Shown here in pieces: positions 29,226 through 37,917 of a stretch of 64,000 bases of DNA. The notes beneath the pieces were generated by a model, which searched no databases, had not been told where the DNA came from, and saw nothing but the letters and a program-made list of their open reading frames with translations. Source of the DNA: Cyanobacteria bacterium SBLK (lineage in GTDB: Bacteria; Cyanobacteriota; Cyanobacteriia; Cyanobacteriales; Spirulinaceae); contig JAGHZQ010000017.1 of NCBI GenBank assembly GCA_017746715.1, positions 1 to 64,000 on the forward strand, in the 5' to 3' direction. The first letter of the stretch is position 1; each line of letters begins with the position of its first letter. The translations under genes and the position numbers were made by a program.

Positions 29226-30576
29226 CAGGAACACAGGCATAGGGGGGTAAATTCACGAGAATTTCTTGCAACGTGTTTTGTTCGGGGGCAATAATCGTCG
29301 CAACAAATCTTTGATCGGGATGTCCCTGAACTCGCGCATAGAGAAAGGGTTCGTCAAAATCCGTTCTGGGGGAATGCAGCACTCTTGTTAAATTGCTGAC
29401 TTGTAGCGTTAATTCTTGGGGAAGATACGTCCCGGTTTGCATCCCCAAAATCAACAAGAGCGCCCATTGCGGGAGTTTGGTTTTGGGAGTTAGTTCTCGC
29501 AGGGGCCAAACCATCGCGCAAAGACGCAGGGGAATATCTTCAAAATCAATATCTTGATAGAGGGGACAGGCACTCGAGGGAATATCGAATCCTCGGACTT
29601 TGAGGAGCGAGATTGCCTTTTCAAATTTATCGATGGAACCGGAACGACATAAAGAATAAGCCGGTACAAATCCATCGAATAAACTTTGGGTTGGGCGATC
29701 GATTTTTGCATCTAACCAACGTGCCGTATCGATCGCGGGTTGGGTTAATAACGTCCACAATTCTTGCAAGCGAATAGCTGAATTTTTACGAGATCGAGCG
29801 ATCGCAGCAGGGGAATTTTCTTTGAGCTGTTCTTGATAAAGCAATTGCAAAAATTCCGGACAAGTTAAAAGGATTTTTCCTTGTTCCCAAGTCAAATAGT
29901 CCCATAATTTGCGATCGCCCGCTTTCAGCTCGGCCAAAAGCGTTTTGGATATACCCAGATTATTTCTCAAAGATTCATCTTGACTGACAGGCAAGGCGAT
30001 CGCTTTGGGATCTAAATATCGACAATATGACAATAAATGATTGGGTTCGGGATCGAACTCCGACAGGGAAATGCGATACGTCCAATCTGTTTCGGCTCTT
30101 AAACTTTGTTTTTGCTTTAATTCTAGCCATCGATCGTAGCGCAAAATTCCCCGAATCGTGGCTTGTTCTGCTTCTTCTTCGATCTCTATCAAAACATAAA
30201 AATGACTGACAAATGACGGTAATTCTAAAGCCATTCGAGGTAAAGAAATGTCGCCTCGATGCAAACTTTCACAAGCAATCAAACAGATGCGAAAGTCTCC
30301 TACTTGTAGATTGCAGACTGCTTCCAAAATATTCGCGAGATGAGGTTGGAACAACGTGCAATTTTCTCGTTGAATCGGGCGATCTTGAAGTCGCTCCAAC
30401 CACCATCGCTCAAAGGAAAATAATGCTAATCCATTGAGATAAGTTTGCCATTGATGCGCGTCTCCCAGTACGGTATGACTGAGAGATTGCGCTTCTAATA
30501 CCCGTTCTGGTTCTAAGGCGATCGCTTCTGGCAATAATTGGCGAATATTCATCGGTTTAAAGGGCTGTGGAATCAT
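29215..30576 (-). CDS. DUF1822 family protein
   Basis: The 453-residue soluble protein matches the DUF1822 pattern by eye: an N-terminal LPEAIALEPERVLEAQ segment, WQTYLNGLALFSFERWWLERL, then LQVGDFRICLIACESL, and a C-terminal region with WALLLILGMQTGTYLPQELTLQVSNL and PYACVPDNG. DUF1822 proteins are cyanobacterial, of unknown function, and usually encoded directly after a sigma-like factor, as here (60-bp gap). A regulatory partner of that factor is a reasonable inference, not shown by sequence. Confidence 0.8.
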   Translation of the reverse strand: MIPQPFKPMNIRQLLPEAIALEPERVLEAQSLSHTVLGDAHQWQTYLNGLALFSFERWWLERLQDRPIQRENCTLFQPHLANILEAVCNLQVGDFRICLIACESLHRGDISLPRMALELPSFVSHFYVLIEIEEEAEQATIRGILRYDRWLELKQKQSLRAETDWTYRISLSEFDPEPNHLLSYCRYLDPKAIALPVSQDESLRNNLGISKTLLAELKAGDRKLWDYLTWEQGKILLTCPEFLQLLYQEQLKENSPAAIARSRKNSAIRLQELWTLLTQPAIDTARWLDAKIDRPTQSLFDGFVPAYSLCRSGSIDKFEKAISLLKVRGFDIPSSACPLYQDIDFEDIPLRLCAMVWPLRELTPKTKLPQWALLLILGMQTGTYLPQELTLQVSNLTRVLHSPRTDFDEPFLYARVQGHPDQRFVATIIAPEQNTLQEILVNLPPYACVPDNG

Positions 30577-30636
30577 TATGCTTGAAATTCTTGCGATCTC
30601 GATAAGAGAATCTCGATCTCCAGATTTTTTTGAGTG

Positions 30637-31845
30637 TTAAGAGCTATTATCTTTCTTTTGGGAATAACTGAGAGAAGCATTTTCTTGTAGGTACTGGCGA
30701 AGCGCACCTGCATATAAACTCTGCATTTGACGATTTTTCCCGCGAAATTCTTTGGCTGCTTCGTTAAAGACTGCTTCATCAATAAATGATTCAATTTGCT
30801 TCATTAAATGATTTAGAGTATCGGGATGGGTCGCAAGATCTTCGCGCTCTAAATTCAATTGTTCTAAAACGACCTGGAATAGGCGATCGACTGCGCGATC
30901 GCGAACGTGTAGGATTAAATCTCCCAATTTTAAAACCCGACTGACTTGAGATTGATTGGTTAATCCCAATAATCCAGCAACTTCTCCTTGGGATTTTCCT
31001 TCGCTGTAGATGAGATGCAAGCCGTTTAAAAAGCGATTGGTAAAGGTTTGATAGTGGCGACTTTGGGCTAATCGTTCGAGTCTTTGGGGGATCGCCGTCG
31101 CGATCGCAATCGTTAAAGCCTCCATCACCCAAGGATGTAAAAACTCTAAAAATCCGAGTTCTTCTAATTCGAGTTTGGCAGTTGGCACAATGCGAGGATT
31201 GACTTTTTCCGTTCGCAAGTTCGCTGCGATTTGTTTGAGTTCGTCGAATAAGTCTTGCTCTGACTCGAAAGTAATTGCCTGTGATAACAAATAGGCTAAC
31301 ATTTCTTGCAGTTGTTTCGAGGAAGGATCTTTACATTTTCCTCGCTGTCCGCGATCGCGTCGATCGCGACGATAAACTCGATGAAAGGCTTGGATGACAA
31401 GGCGATCGCGATCGGGATATCGTTCTAAAATGTGGGATTTTGCCTGATTGAGTAATGCCCAGTCCGTCTCTAAGAATAATTTATACTCGACGTTTAAAAC
31501 TTGTTTTAGTTCGGGATTTTGGCGCGTCAAAGTATACGTCCAATTGTGCAAACTTTGCTTAGCGGGATTATACTGACGCAATAGGTCGATCGCGAAGAAA
31601 GAATAGTCGTTTTGGCGAAGAGTCCCATCTTTGAGATTGACAATTGCTTGCGTGCGACGATTGTTATTGAAAACGATCGGATCCGTTCCCGTATCGGTTA
31701 AGACAATGGGCAGAATATCCCGAGGGGAAAATCCGTAAGTTGCTCCAAATTGTTGCACCAGTTGAGCACAGGCTTGAGCAATGGAGTGGGAAATATAACA
31801 GCGCAAACACAATCCCGCGATCGCCTGTTGCTTTAATTTCTCCAA
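30637..31845 (-). CDS. Divergent sigma-70-like factor; true N-terminus uncertain
   Basis: The C-terminal half has a region-4-like helix-turn-helix (LIYSEGKSQGEVAGLLGL then QSQVSRVLKLGDLI), and the middle has the TDWALLNQAKSHILERY segment seen in sigma-like proteins paired with DUF1822. The start given is a TTG. The same frame stays open upstream to 32079 and looks protein-like there (LAKQGFQEYFPDWIDLAEL, REIQQVLLSYFLTEVES), yet holds no ATG, GTG or TTG. Either a rare start codon is used or the gene is frameshifted. Region 2 is not clear, so it may not be a conventional sigma factor. Confidence 0.7.
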   Translation of the reverse strand: MEKLKQQAIAGLCLRCYISHSIAQACAQLVQQFGATYGFSPRDILPIVLTDTGTDPIVFNNNRRTQAIVNLKDGTLRQNDYSFFAIDLLRQYNPAKQSLHNWTYTLTRQNPELKQVLNVEYKLFLETDWALLNQAKSHILERYPDRDRLVIQAFHRVYRRDRRDRGQRGKCKDPSSKQLQEMLAYLLSQAITFESEQDLFDELKQIAANLRTEKVNPRIVPTAKLELEELGFLEFLHPWVMEALTIAIATAIPQRLERLAQSRHYQTFTNRFLNGLHLIYSEGKSQGEVAGLLGLTNQSQVSRVLKLGDLILHVRDRAVDRLFQVVLEQLNLEREDLATHPDTLNHLMKQIESFIDEAVFNEAAKEFRGKNRQMQSLYAGALRQYLQENASLSYSQKKDNSS

Positions 31846-32267
31846 ACTCTCGACTTCTGTTAAAAAATAGGAGAGGAGGACTTGCTGGATTTCTCGATCC
31901 TGTTCTCGGGATAATTCGGCGAGATCGATCCAATCGGGAAAATACTCTTGAAATCCTTGTTTCGCTAACGGAAGGGGTTTTTCTCGATATCCTTCTCTTT
32001 GTCCAATGGAGTTCGAATTCTGTAGATCGACAATCCGCAGAATCCAATATCTCGATGGCGCGATCGTGACGATAGTAAATTACCCTAACTCGTTAATGCC
32101 GACATCCCTGTCATAGACTAACATCCATTTATAGATATCGAGAGTTTAAACTTATGCAGTAGGCGACAGTCTTCACTCATCGCAAGCGATCGCGATCGCC
32201 TTCTGCAACTCGGTATCAATCCTAAAACCCTCTTCTAAGTACGATCGGTTGGTTTTTGTGAGTTTAG

Positions 32268-32362
32268 GGGTGCGTCTTGCTATTGCTGACGCACCGTACC
32301 ACGAGCTGCGATTCACGTAAACGTCTGAAAACCTGTAGGGACGTTGCATGCAACGTCCCTAC
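32268..32362. repeat. Two palindromic elements upstream of the sigma-like gene
   Basis: GGTGCGTC / GACGCACC form a hairpin near 32272-32297. At 32335-32362 there is a perfect 28-bp palindrome, with half-site GTAGGGACGTTGCA and its complement. The second is copy 3 of the REP-like family at 12093 and 23887. The rest of 32080-32442 is AT-rich with HIP1 sites and no gene. Confidence 0.75.
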
Positions 32363-32402
32363 AATGCGGATTTGGTATAATGAATGCTCCTACGAAAATC
32401 TT

Positions 32403-32436
32403 AGGCGCGATCGCGTGGGAAATAGCGATCGCGCCT
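32403..32436 (-). terminator. Candidate terminator of the small two-gene operon
   Basis: AGGCGCGATCGC and GCGATCGCGCCT form a perfect 12-bp stem with a 10-base loop, six bases beyond the stop of the 82-aa gene. The T-run on the minus strand is short (ATTTTC), so termination is plausible but not certain; HIP1 sites make up the stem. Confidence 0.4.
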
Positions 32437-32442
32437 CCTTAA

Positions 32443-32691
32443 CTACCTACAGGCTTCTATAATCTTCACTGCGACTTCTCCAGCCACGAACAGCAGGAGA
32501 CTGAGGGATATAGCCACGGTGATTACAAGCTCTACCTTCGAGTTACTTACTGCTCTTCTACCCACGAACAGTAGAAGGCTGAGGGAAAGCCCCTCAGCTA
32601 TCACAAGACCTGCGTTCGGGTTACTTACTGCTATAGCTTCGATGCTCTTAGCAATAGCTGAGAGCATTTGTATTGAGGTATAATTTTCCAT
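32443..32691 (-). CDS. 82-aa membrane protein with internal duplication
   Basis: The ATG overlaps the stop of the upstream 46-aa gene (TAATG), so translation is probably coupled. The protein has two hydrophobic segments, each within a 26-residue unit beginning AVSN and containing SLSLLLFV, a tandem duplication also visible in the DNA (CG(A/G)GTTACTTACTGCT recurs). It ends EVAVKIIEACR. I do not recognise a family. Small membrane proteins under a strong promoter can be toxins or stress peptides; that is only a possibility. Confidence 0.6.
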   Translation of the reverse strand: MENYTSIQMLSAIAKSIEAIAVSNPNAGLVIAEGLSLSLLLFVGRRAVSNSKVELVITVAISLSLLLFVAGEVAVKIIEACR

Positions 32692-32831
32692 TAATCGTCA
32701 ATGTAAGAGAGGGATTCTAAGGACTTTCTGCGCTCTTGTGGAGGAATATTATACTTGTAGCGCTCTCCTCTTCTCTTACTACTCGCGCTACCCCCTCTAC
32801 GTGCTTGGCCGGGTCTGCCTTTCTTCTTCAT
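32691..32831 (-). CDS. 46-aa strongly basic small protein
   Basis: The frame reads MKKKGRPGQARRGGS near the start and SLESLSYIDD at the end, with Arg/Lys making up about a third of the residues. AGGA lies 7 bases before the ATG. A consensus promoter sits immediately upstream, and the next gene starts in its stop codon. The acidic tail on a basic body suggests nucleic-acid or ribosome binding. No family is recognised. It is shorter than usual gene-calling limits but has full regulatory signals. Confidence 0.6.
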   Translation of the reverse strand: MKKKGRPGQARRGGSASSKRRGERYKYNIPPQERRKSLESLSYIDD

Positions 32832-32842
32832 CAACTTATCCT

Positions 32843-32871
32843 ATTATAAAAGATATTTCAAATTGTGTCAA
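32843..32871 (-). promoter_or_regulatory. Perfect consensus sigma-70 promoter, near-leaderless
   Basis: On the minus strand TTGACA (32866-32871), a 17-bp spacer and TATAAT (32843-32848) match the full consensus. The -10 box ends 11 bases before the ATG of the 46-aa gene, so the mRNA leader would be only about 4 bases. Confidence 0.8.
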
Positions 32872-32992
32872 GGCCATTGACGAATTTCTTTTTTTCTGAT
32901 AAACAGAACTTCCAAGACGCGATCGCACTTCGATCGCTCCAACTCTCCTTTTTGCTCGGGGTCAACCTCGCGAAGTTGTTGTCAAAAACTTG

Positions 32993-34270
32993 TTAAGCTA
33001 AGATTTGTTGCCAATCCCCATTTTCCGGCCAAATCGCCAAAGTCATCCCCGGACTGTAAATATTGACAAACATGGTTTTACTGTCAGGGGAGAAGCAAAC
33101 ACCTGCCAACTCGCTACCATTGTAAATATTTTTGGCAAAGCGATCGCACCGACCGTCCGCACTCACTTTCACCAAACCATTCACCCCTCGACCATCTTCG
33201 CAAACGATCAAATCTCCCCAAGGGGCCATAATTATATTATCGGGAAAGTTCATGATTTGGCGATCGCCGGGTTGTACGATGAGGGATATTTCGCCGCCAT
33301 CTTGAGGAGAAGTTCCCGGAGTATAGCGCCAAATCTGGCCATTTTGTGCCGTCCCGCCGTTGGTACAAGTAAAATAAAATTGCCCGCGATCGTAGCAAAT
33401 TCCTTCCCCTCGGGAAAATTGCGCCGCACCTTTAGCAAAGCCTTCTTGACGGATGGTATCGGAAGGTGGGTTTACCTCATCAATTTTGACCCATTCTACT
33501 CCCATAGAAGTGTCGATCGGGAAATTCAATTGGGTTTTTGCTTGAGGAAATTCTTTGATTTTTAAGGCTTCTAAAACGCCTCCAGCTTTCAGGTTTTCCG
33601 GTTCGTTGGGAAGAAAGCGATAAAAAAGTCCGTCGCCACGATCTTCTGTTTGATAAATAATATTGGTTTGGGGATCGACGGCGATCGCTTCGTGGAAAAA
33701 GCGACCCATCGCGATTAAAGGCTCTGGAGAAACGGGTTCTTTGGCTTGGGAAGAAACTTCAAAATTATAACCGTGGGGTCGTGAAACGTGAATTTGAGGG
33801 TCGTTAAAAATGTTTTCTGAGGGAGTCAAAATATGCTCCTCGCAACTAATCCAAGAACCCCAAGGTGTTGCTCCACCCGCACAGTTTCGCACCGTCCCGG
33901 CCAGAGAAACAAAATGTTCCTTTAATTCTCGTTCGGGGGTAACAATTAAAGTAGTCGTTCCTCCTTTACAGGAAGGATCGTATTTTTGAGATGAATTGAC
34001 AGTAACTTCAGTCAAATCATCAGGCATTAATTCGTGATTGCGAATGAGCGCAATATTGCCATCCGGCATTGTAAATGCAGCCATGCCATCAAATTTTCCG
34101 GGGGTTAAATAACCATCGCTCATGCGATCGCCTTCCCGAGAAAGCAGGCGATATTTTAACCCTTTCGGCAAGGCCAAAGGTGCATCTTGATGTCCGCAAC
34201 CCGTTAATTTCGTCCCGATAACCGCAGCACTAAATAAAACTAAAAAATGCCGCCTCGATAAACTATTCAC
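32993..34270 (-). CDS. PhoX/DUF839-family protein with Tat and lipobox signals
   Basis: The N-terminus reads NSLSRRHFLVLF..., a twin-arginine motif, and ends in a lipobox-like LTGC, so it is probably an exported lipoprotein. The GTG at 34270 places the motif at residue 5; a TTG at 34297 is also possible but lies in heptamer-repeat DNA. The body resembles PhoX-like DUF839 proteins: NHELM, GGTTTLIV, TVRNCAGGATPWGSWISCEEH, YFTCTNGG and ICVEDGRG-like (IVCEDGRG) motifs. PhoX enzymes are calcium/iron phosphatases; activity here is inferred. It is downstream of the histidine-phosphatase gene. Confidence 0.8.
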   Translation of the reverse strand: MNSLSRRHFLVLFSAAVIGTKLTGCGHQDAPLALPKGLKYRLLSREGDRMSDGYLTPGKFDGMAAFTMPDGNIALIRNHELMPDDLTEVTVNSSQKYDPSCKGGTTTLIVTPERELKEHFVSLAGTVRNCAGGATPWGSWISCEEHILTPSENIFNDPQIHVSRPHGYNFEVSSQAKEPVSPEPLIAMGRFFHEAIAVDPQTNIIYQTEDRGDGLFYRFLPNEPENLKAGGVLEALKIKEFPQAKTQLNFPIDTSMGVEWVKIDEVNPPSDTIRQEGFAKGAAQFSRGEGICYDRGQFYFTCTNGGTAQNGQIWRYTPGTSPQDGGEISLIVQPGDRQIMNFPDNIIMAPWGDLIVCEDGRGVNGLVKVSADGRCDRFAKNIYNGSELAGVCFSPDSKTMFVNIYSPGMTLAIWPENGDWQQILA

Positions 34271-34293
34271 TGATAACTGATAACTGATAACTG
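34270..34293. repeat. Heptanucleotide tandem repeat at a gene start
   Basis: CTGATAA is repeated three times in tandem (34270, 34277, 34284) with a partial fourth copy. It covers the start region of the PhoX-like gene and obscures which start codon is used. Confidence 0.75.
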
Positions 34294-35643
34294 TCAAAGT
34301 GCTCCGGCAGCAGTTTTATCTAAAATTCCCGACCCTAAATAGGTGGTTAGATTAATGGTTTGCAGAACGGGTAATCCTTCTGCACCATCGAGATAATCGA
34401 TGACGCTAACCGCACCATTTCCCTGTTTGATATTCCAGAAATTTTTCGGTTTTAAACCCAATAAAGCGCAGAGAATGACTTTATTGATAGCATCGTGAGC
34501 GGAAACCAAACCCACTTTTGGCTCGTCGGGATTCGCCTTGGTTTGTAAGATTTTATTCCATGCTGCGATCGCCCGGTCCCAAACCTGTTGTAAATTTTCT
34601 CCTTCAGGCATTTGTACGGTTTCCGGGGCATCTTTCCACTGTTGCAATAGGTTGCCAAACTCTGCCTTAATTTCACTTTCGAGTTTGCCTTCCCAAAGTC
34701 CGTGACTAATTTCTTTAAAGAGATCTTCCGATTCTAAAGGCACGTTGGGATGGTGTTCGAGAATAATTTCCGCCGTTTCTTTCGGACGCGATAAAGAGCT
34801 CGTGACGGCAAAATCGATATGTACGTCTTTAAGGTATTCTGCGGCTTTTCGTGCTTGTTCTTTGCCGTTTTCATTGAGAGGAATATCCTTCATCCCTTGG
34901 AAGCGAGACATCCGATTCCACTCCGTTTCCCCGTGGCGAACTAATAATAAACGCAGGGCGGGAGGTTTGGGGGGACGAGGCGGCGGCAGAACAATGCCCA
35001 TATGAGAGACTTGATTGAGGGATTCTAACTGCACTGCATCGCCAAAATCGCCGCTAAAATTCAAAACATTAATGCAGCAATTAGATTGTTGAATGGTGTG
35101 GTAGCGTTCGGGAGGAATGCCGATCGCACTGAGAATCAAACAGCGATTAATCCCGTTATGGGCAACGATCAGAATAGTTTGTCCTTGATGTTTGGCGATC
35201 GCTTCTTGCCAAAATTGCTTCGCTTGTTCGTAGAGAGAAAGTACGGGAAAATGGTCGTATTCTCCTTCTGGAGAAGACACTCGCATTTTAAATTCGTGAG
35301 GGCGTTGTTTCCAACAGCAATAATCTTCGGGAAACTTATCGATAACCTCTTGTTTGGCCAATTTTTCCCATAAGGGGAGATCGATTTCTTTGAGTTCTTC
35401 TTTTGCTTGCGGGGTTGGGCGATCGGGCAGAAATTTTTGAATAATAGAGGCAGTTTGAGCGGCTCGTTGCAAGGGACTGTGATAAAATGCGTCAAAAATT
35501 ACGCCCTGTAATGTCGCCCCAACTTTTTCCGCTTCCCCTTGTCCTTTTTCCGTCAGCACCGATTCGTCGCAACGGCCTTGGATTTTTTGTTGGGCGTTGT
35601 AGGAACTTTGTCCGTGACGCACGATAATAACCCGAGTAGTCAA
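34294..35643 (-). CDS. Two-domain histidine phosphatase (phosphoglycerate-mutase superfamily)
   Basis: Two phosphatase domains are fused. The first has VRHGQSSYN (catalytic His10) and AHNGINR (about 161-167); the second has VRHGETEWN (His237) and SAHDAINK. A PPPRPPKPP linker joins them. Both domains keep the RHG motif and the second active-site His. In cyanobacteria this arrangement is often labelled phosphoglycerate mutase or carboxyarabinitol-1-phosphatase; which reaction it catalyses cannot be read from the sequence. Confidence 0.85.
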   Translation of the reverse strand: MTTRVIIVRHGQSSYNAQQKIQGRCDESVLTEKGQGEAEKVGATLQGVIFDAFYHSPLQRAAQTASIIQKFLPDRPTPQAKEELKEIDLPLWEKLAKQEVIDKFPEDYCCWKQRPHEFKMRVSSPEGEYDHFPVLSLYEQAKQFWQEAIAKHQGQTILIVAHNGINRCLILSAIGIPPERYHTIQQSNCCINVLNFSGDFGDAVQLESLNQVSHMGIVLPPPRPPKPPALRLLLVRHGETEWNRMSRFQGMKDIPLNENGKEQARKAAEYLKDVHIDFAVTSSLSRPKETAEIILEHHPNVPLESEDLFKEISHGLWEGKLESEIKAEFGNLLQQWKDAPETVQMPEGENLQQVWDRAIAAWNKILQTKANPDEPKVGLVSAHDAINKVILCALLGLKPKNFWNIKQGNGAVSVIDYLDGAEGLPVLQTINLTTYLGSGILDKTAAGAL

Positions 35644-35731
35644 ACTTCAGTCCTCCAAATCTTTAGTTATTGTAGTAGGGATTGGGAATGATTCCCTGAC
35701 TCAATATCAAGTATTTATTCTTTTATCGATC

Positions 35732-36829
35732 GTGGCTATTCAAGAAGGTCGTTGGGATTGTTCGACTTGCGGAACGAAAGGGATTTTAGGGCGCTATCGG
35801 GAATGCGACAATTGTGGCGCACCCCGTCCCGAAGGCGTTCGCTTTTATCTGCCCGAGAATGCCTCTGAGGTAATGAATGCGGAACAATTGGCGATCGCTA
35901 AAGCGGGGGCGGATTGGATCTGCGAGTATTGCGGAGCAAGCAATCGGGCAAAGGAAGAAAATTGCGTGGAGTGCGGTGCGCCAAAAAGCAAGGTTACGCA
36001 GGCCGTGAAAGAATACAGTTCAAGTAACGTTCCCCGCAGTGCCGCAACGCCAGTAATGTCCTCGGGTCCCTCTACAATTCCCACCTCGATCGCTCGTTCT
36101 CGTACGAGTCAGTCGAAAGGAAAAGGGAAGGGATATCGTTGGTGGTTGGGAATGGTGGCGATCGCTGCTTCGGGGATCGTGGGCATAACCCTATTTTTCA
36201 CCCTTCCCATGACGGTTGAGGCAACGGTTTCGGGGTTGAGTTGGGAGAGAAAAGTTACGATTGAAAGGTTGACAACACTCACAGAATCGGATTGGTCGGT
36301 TCCGGCAGGAGGTCGTCTTTTAAGTCAGCAACAAGAGATTCGCAGTTACGAAAAAGTTATCGATCGTTATGAGACAAAAACTCGTCAAGTCTCTGAGAAA
36401 GTGAAGGTCGGAACGGAAACTTATACTTGCGGCAAGCGAGATTTGGGCAATGGCTTTTTTGAGGATAAGAAATGCACCCGGAATGTTTATCAAACCAAGA
36501 CTCGAACGGAAACTTACGAAGATCCCGTCTATCGCGAAGAACCCGTGTACGATACGAAATATACATACCAAATCGATCGCTGGGTGCGCGATCGCGTTGA
36601 GGTTGCCTCGGGGGGAACAAAACAACCCTATTGGCCGGAATTTGCTCTTGGAGCAAACGAACGGGAAGCCAGACGATCTCAAACCTATCAAGTGTTTTTC
36701 GCCGGACAAAAGGGAAAAAGTTATACCCTCAAACTCGACCCCGGTTTGTGGAATACTTTCGATCCGGGGGAATCTCATACTCTGAAAATCAATCGCATGG
36801 GAGGGGTTAAATTAGCCGAGAATCATTAA
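35732..36829 (+). CDS. Zinc-ribbon membrane protein of unknown function
   Basis: Two RanBP2-like zinc ribbons lie at the N-terminus: WDCSTCG with ECDNCGAPRP (Cys10, 13, 25, 28) and WICEYCG with NCVECGAPKS (Cys64, 67, 78, 81). A Ser-rich linker and one membrane segment (about 135-160, WWLGMVAIAASGIVGITLFF) precede a C-terminal domain of about 200 residues rich in Tyr, Thr and charged residues (RQVSEKVKVGTETYTCGKRDLG). The start is a GTG. It looks like a membrane protein with cytoplasmic zinc fingers; no function is known to me. Confidence 0.75.
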   Translation: MAIQEGRWDCSTCGTKGILGRYRECDNCGAPRPEGVRFYLPENASEVMNAEQLAIAKAGADWICEYCGASNRAKEENCVECGAPKSKVTQAVKEYSSSNVPRSAATPVMSSGPSTIPTSIARSRTSQSKGKGKGYRWWLGMVAIAASGIVGITLFFTLPMTVEATVSGLSWERKVTIERLTTLTESDWSVPAGGRLLSQQQEIRSYEKVIDRYETKTRQVSEKVKVGTETYTCGKRDLGNGFFEDKKCTRNVYQTKTRTETYEDPVYREEPVYDTKYTYQIDRWVRDRVEVASGGTKQPYWPEFALGANEREARRSQTYQVFFAGQKGKSYTLKLDPGLWNTFDPGESHTLKINRMGGVKLAENH

Positions 36830-36895
36830 GCAACCTCAAGACGATCGCCTTTGAACTCAGTGCTCATTTTGAACTTTGAATTGATAGTCTCTTTC

Positions 36896-36925
36896 AAGAA
36901 AAAACCTCGAATCAAACATTCGAGG
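36896..36925 (-). terminator. Terminator between convergent genes, HD-hydrolase side
   Basis: CCTCGAAT and ATTCGAGG form an 8-bp stem around a 5-base loop. On the minus strand a run of six T follows, so it terminates the HD gene; a poly-A/T run on the other side (TTAAAAAAAT) makes it less good for the plus strand. Confidence 0.75.
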
Positions 36926-36942
36926 AAGTTAAAAAAATCGCA

Positions 36943-37917
36943 TTAACCGGGATGAAACGCCAAGGCGCGATCGCCCCAATTTCCTGCTAAATTTTGCTTG
37001 CATCTGCTATTTTGAGGTTGTGCTAAACGTACCTCTTTTTGCGTTTCCTCCGGCGATCGTTCTGCCTTGCGAGAAGCCGCTTGCTTGAGTTCTCGTTCGA
37101 CAATAAACACGTTGGCATAAAGATTCGCCACGATTTGCCGTCCGGCTTGAGTCACATTTAAGTATTCAATGCCGGATTCGATGTAAGGATAAACTACATT
37201 CCAGAAAAATCCAGGGAAACCCGCCCGCAATTCACCGGGGTGAGAATATCCGAGTTGTCGGTTCGTACCGTTTTCCTCAAATTCCCGATACAATGCTGGC
37301 AGTTTTTGCAAGTATCGCGGATCTGCCAATTGACCGATGAGATCGGCGGCTCTCACTAAACCCGGATAGTCGATAGTATCCTTATATTCTTCCCCTTGAG
37401 GAACGGGAAAGCGCGTTAACTCGATATTCCGCTGCAAAATGCCAATATCGATCGACTTATGATAGCCAAATCGTTCGCTAACGAATTGTTTGCCGCGATC
37501 GACATGATAAGGCGTGAGACTGGCATCTGTATCTCCAGGAGAGAGTTTGACCGTTTCTCCATTTTTATCGATGATATAAGTTTTGTTTTCTAGGTCATCT
37601 TGCGAACAAATGCCTTTGATATAGCCGATATCATGGCACAGAAGGGAGAGGATACAGTGCAGCCAATCTTCTGGAGTCACTCCCCCATCGCGAATTTGCT
37701 TTCCTCGCAAAATCTCTTGACCTGCAAGCGCGACCAGTACGGTGTGTTCCACGTCGTGATAGGCTGCATCGCTACGACTGATATTCTCTAAAGCCATGGT
37801 TGTCGCCCAAGCGATAATTTCTGGGTAATCCGGTTTTAAACTACCATAAGTGCTGTAATATCCAGCTTGCAGGTGCTTGATACAAGTGTTGATGGTAACT
37901 TCAGTGAGACTGAACAT
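36943..37917 (-). CDS. HD-domain metal-dependent phosphohydrolase
   Basis: His54 and the following YHDVEHT motif, the central HD pair His95-Asp96 (LLCHDIGY) and a later Asp in LVRAADLIGQLAD are the metal ligands of an HD domain. A segment rich in acidic residues (DKNGETVKLSPGDTDASLTPYH) lies between. The C-terminus is charged and ends in a Gln/Arg-rich tail. HD enzymes hydrolyse phosphoesters, often nucleotides; the substrate is unknown. Confidence 0.82.
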   Translation of the reverse strand: MFSLTEVTINTCIKHLQAGYYSTYGSLKPDYPEIIAWATTMALENISRSDAAYHDVEHTVLVALAGQEILRGKQIRDGGVTPEDWLHCILSLLCHDIGYIKGICSQDDLENKTYIIDKNGETVKLSPGDTDASLTPYHVDRGKQFVSERFGYHKSIDIGILQRNIELTRFPVPQGEEYKDTIDYPGLVRAADLIGQLADPRYLQKLPALYREFEENGTNRQLGYSHPGELRAGFPGFFWNVVYPYIESGIEYLNVTQAGRQIVANLYANVFIVERELKQAASRKAERSPEETQKEVRLAQPQNSRCKQNLAGNWGDRALAFHPG

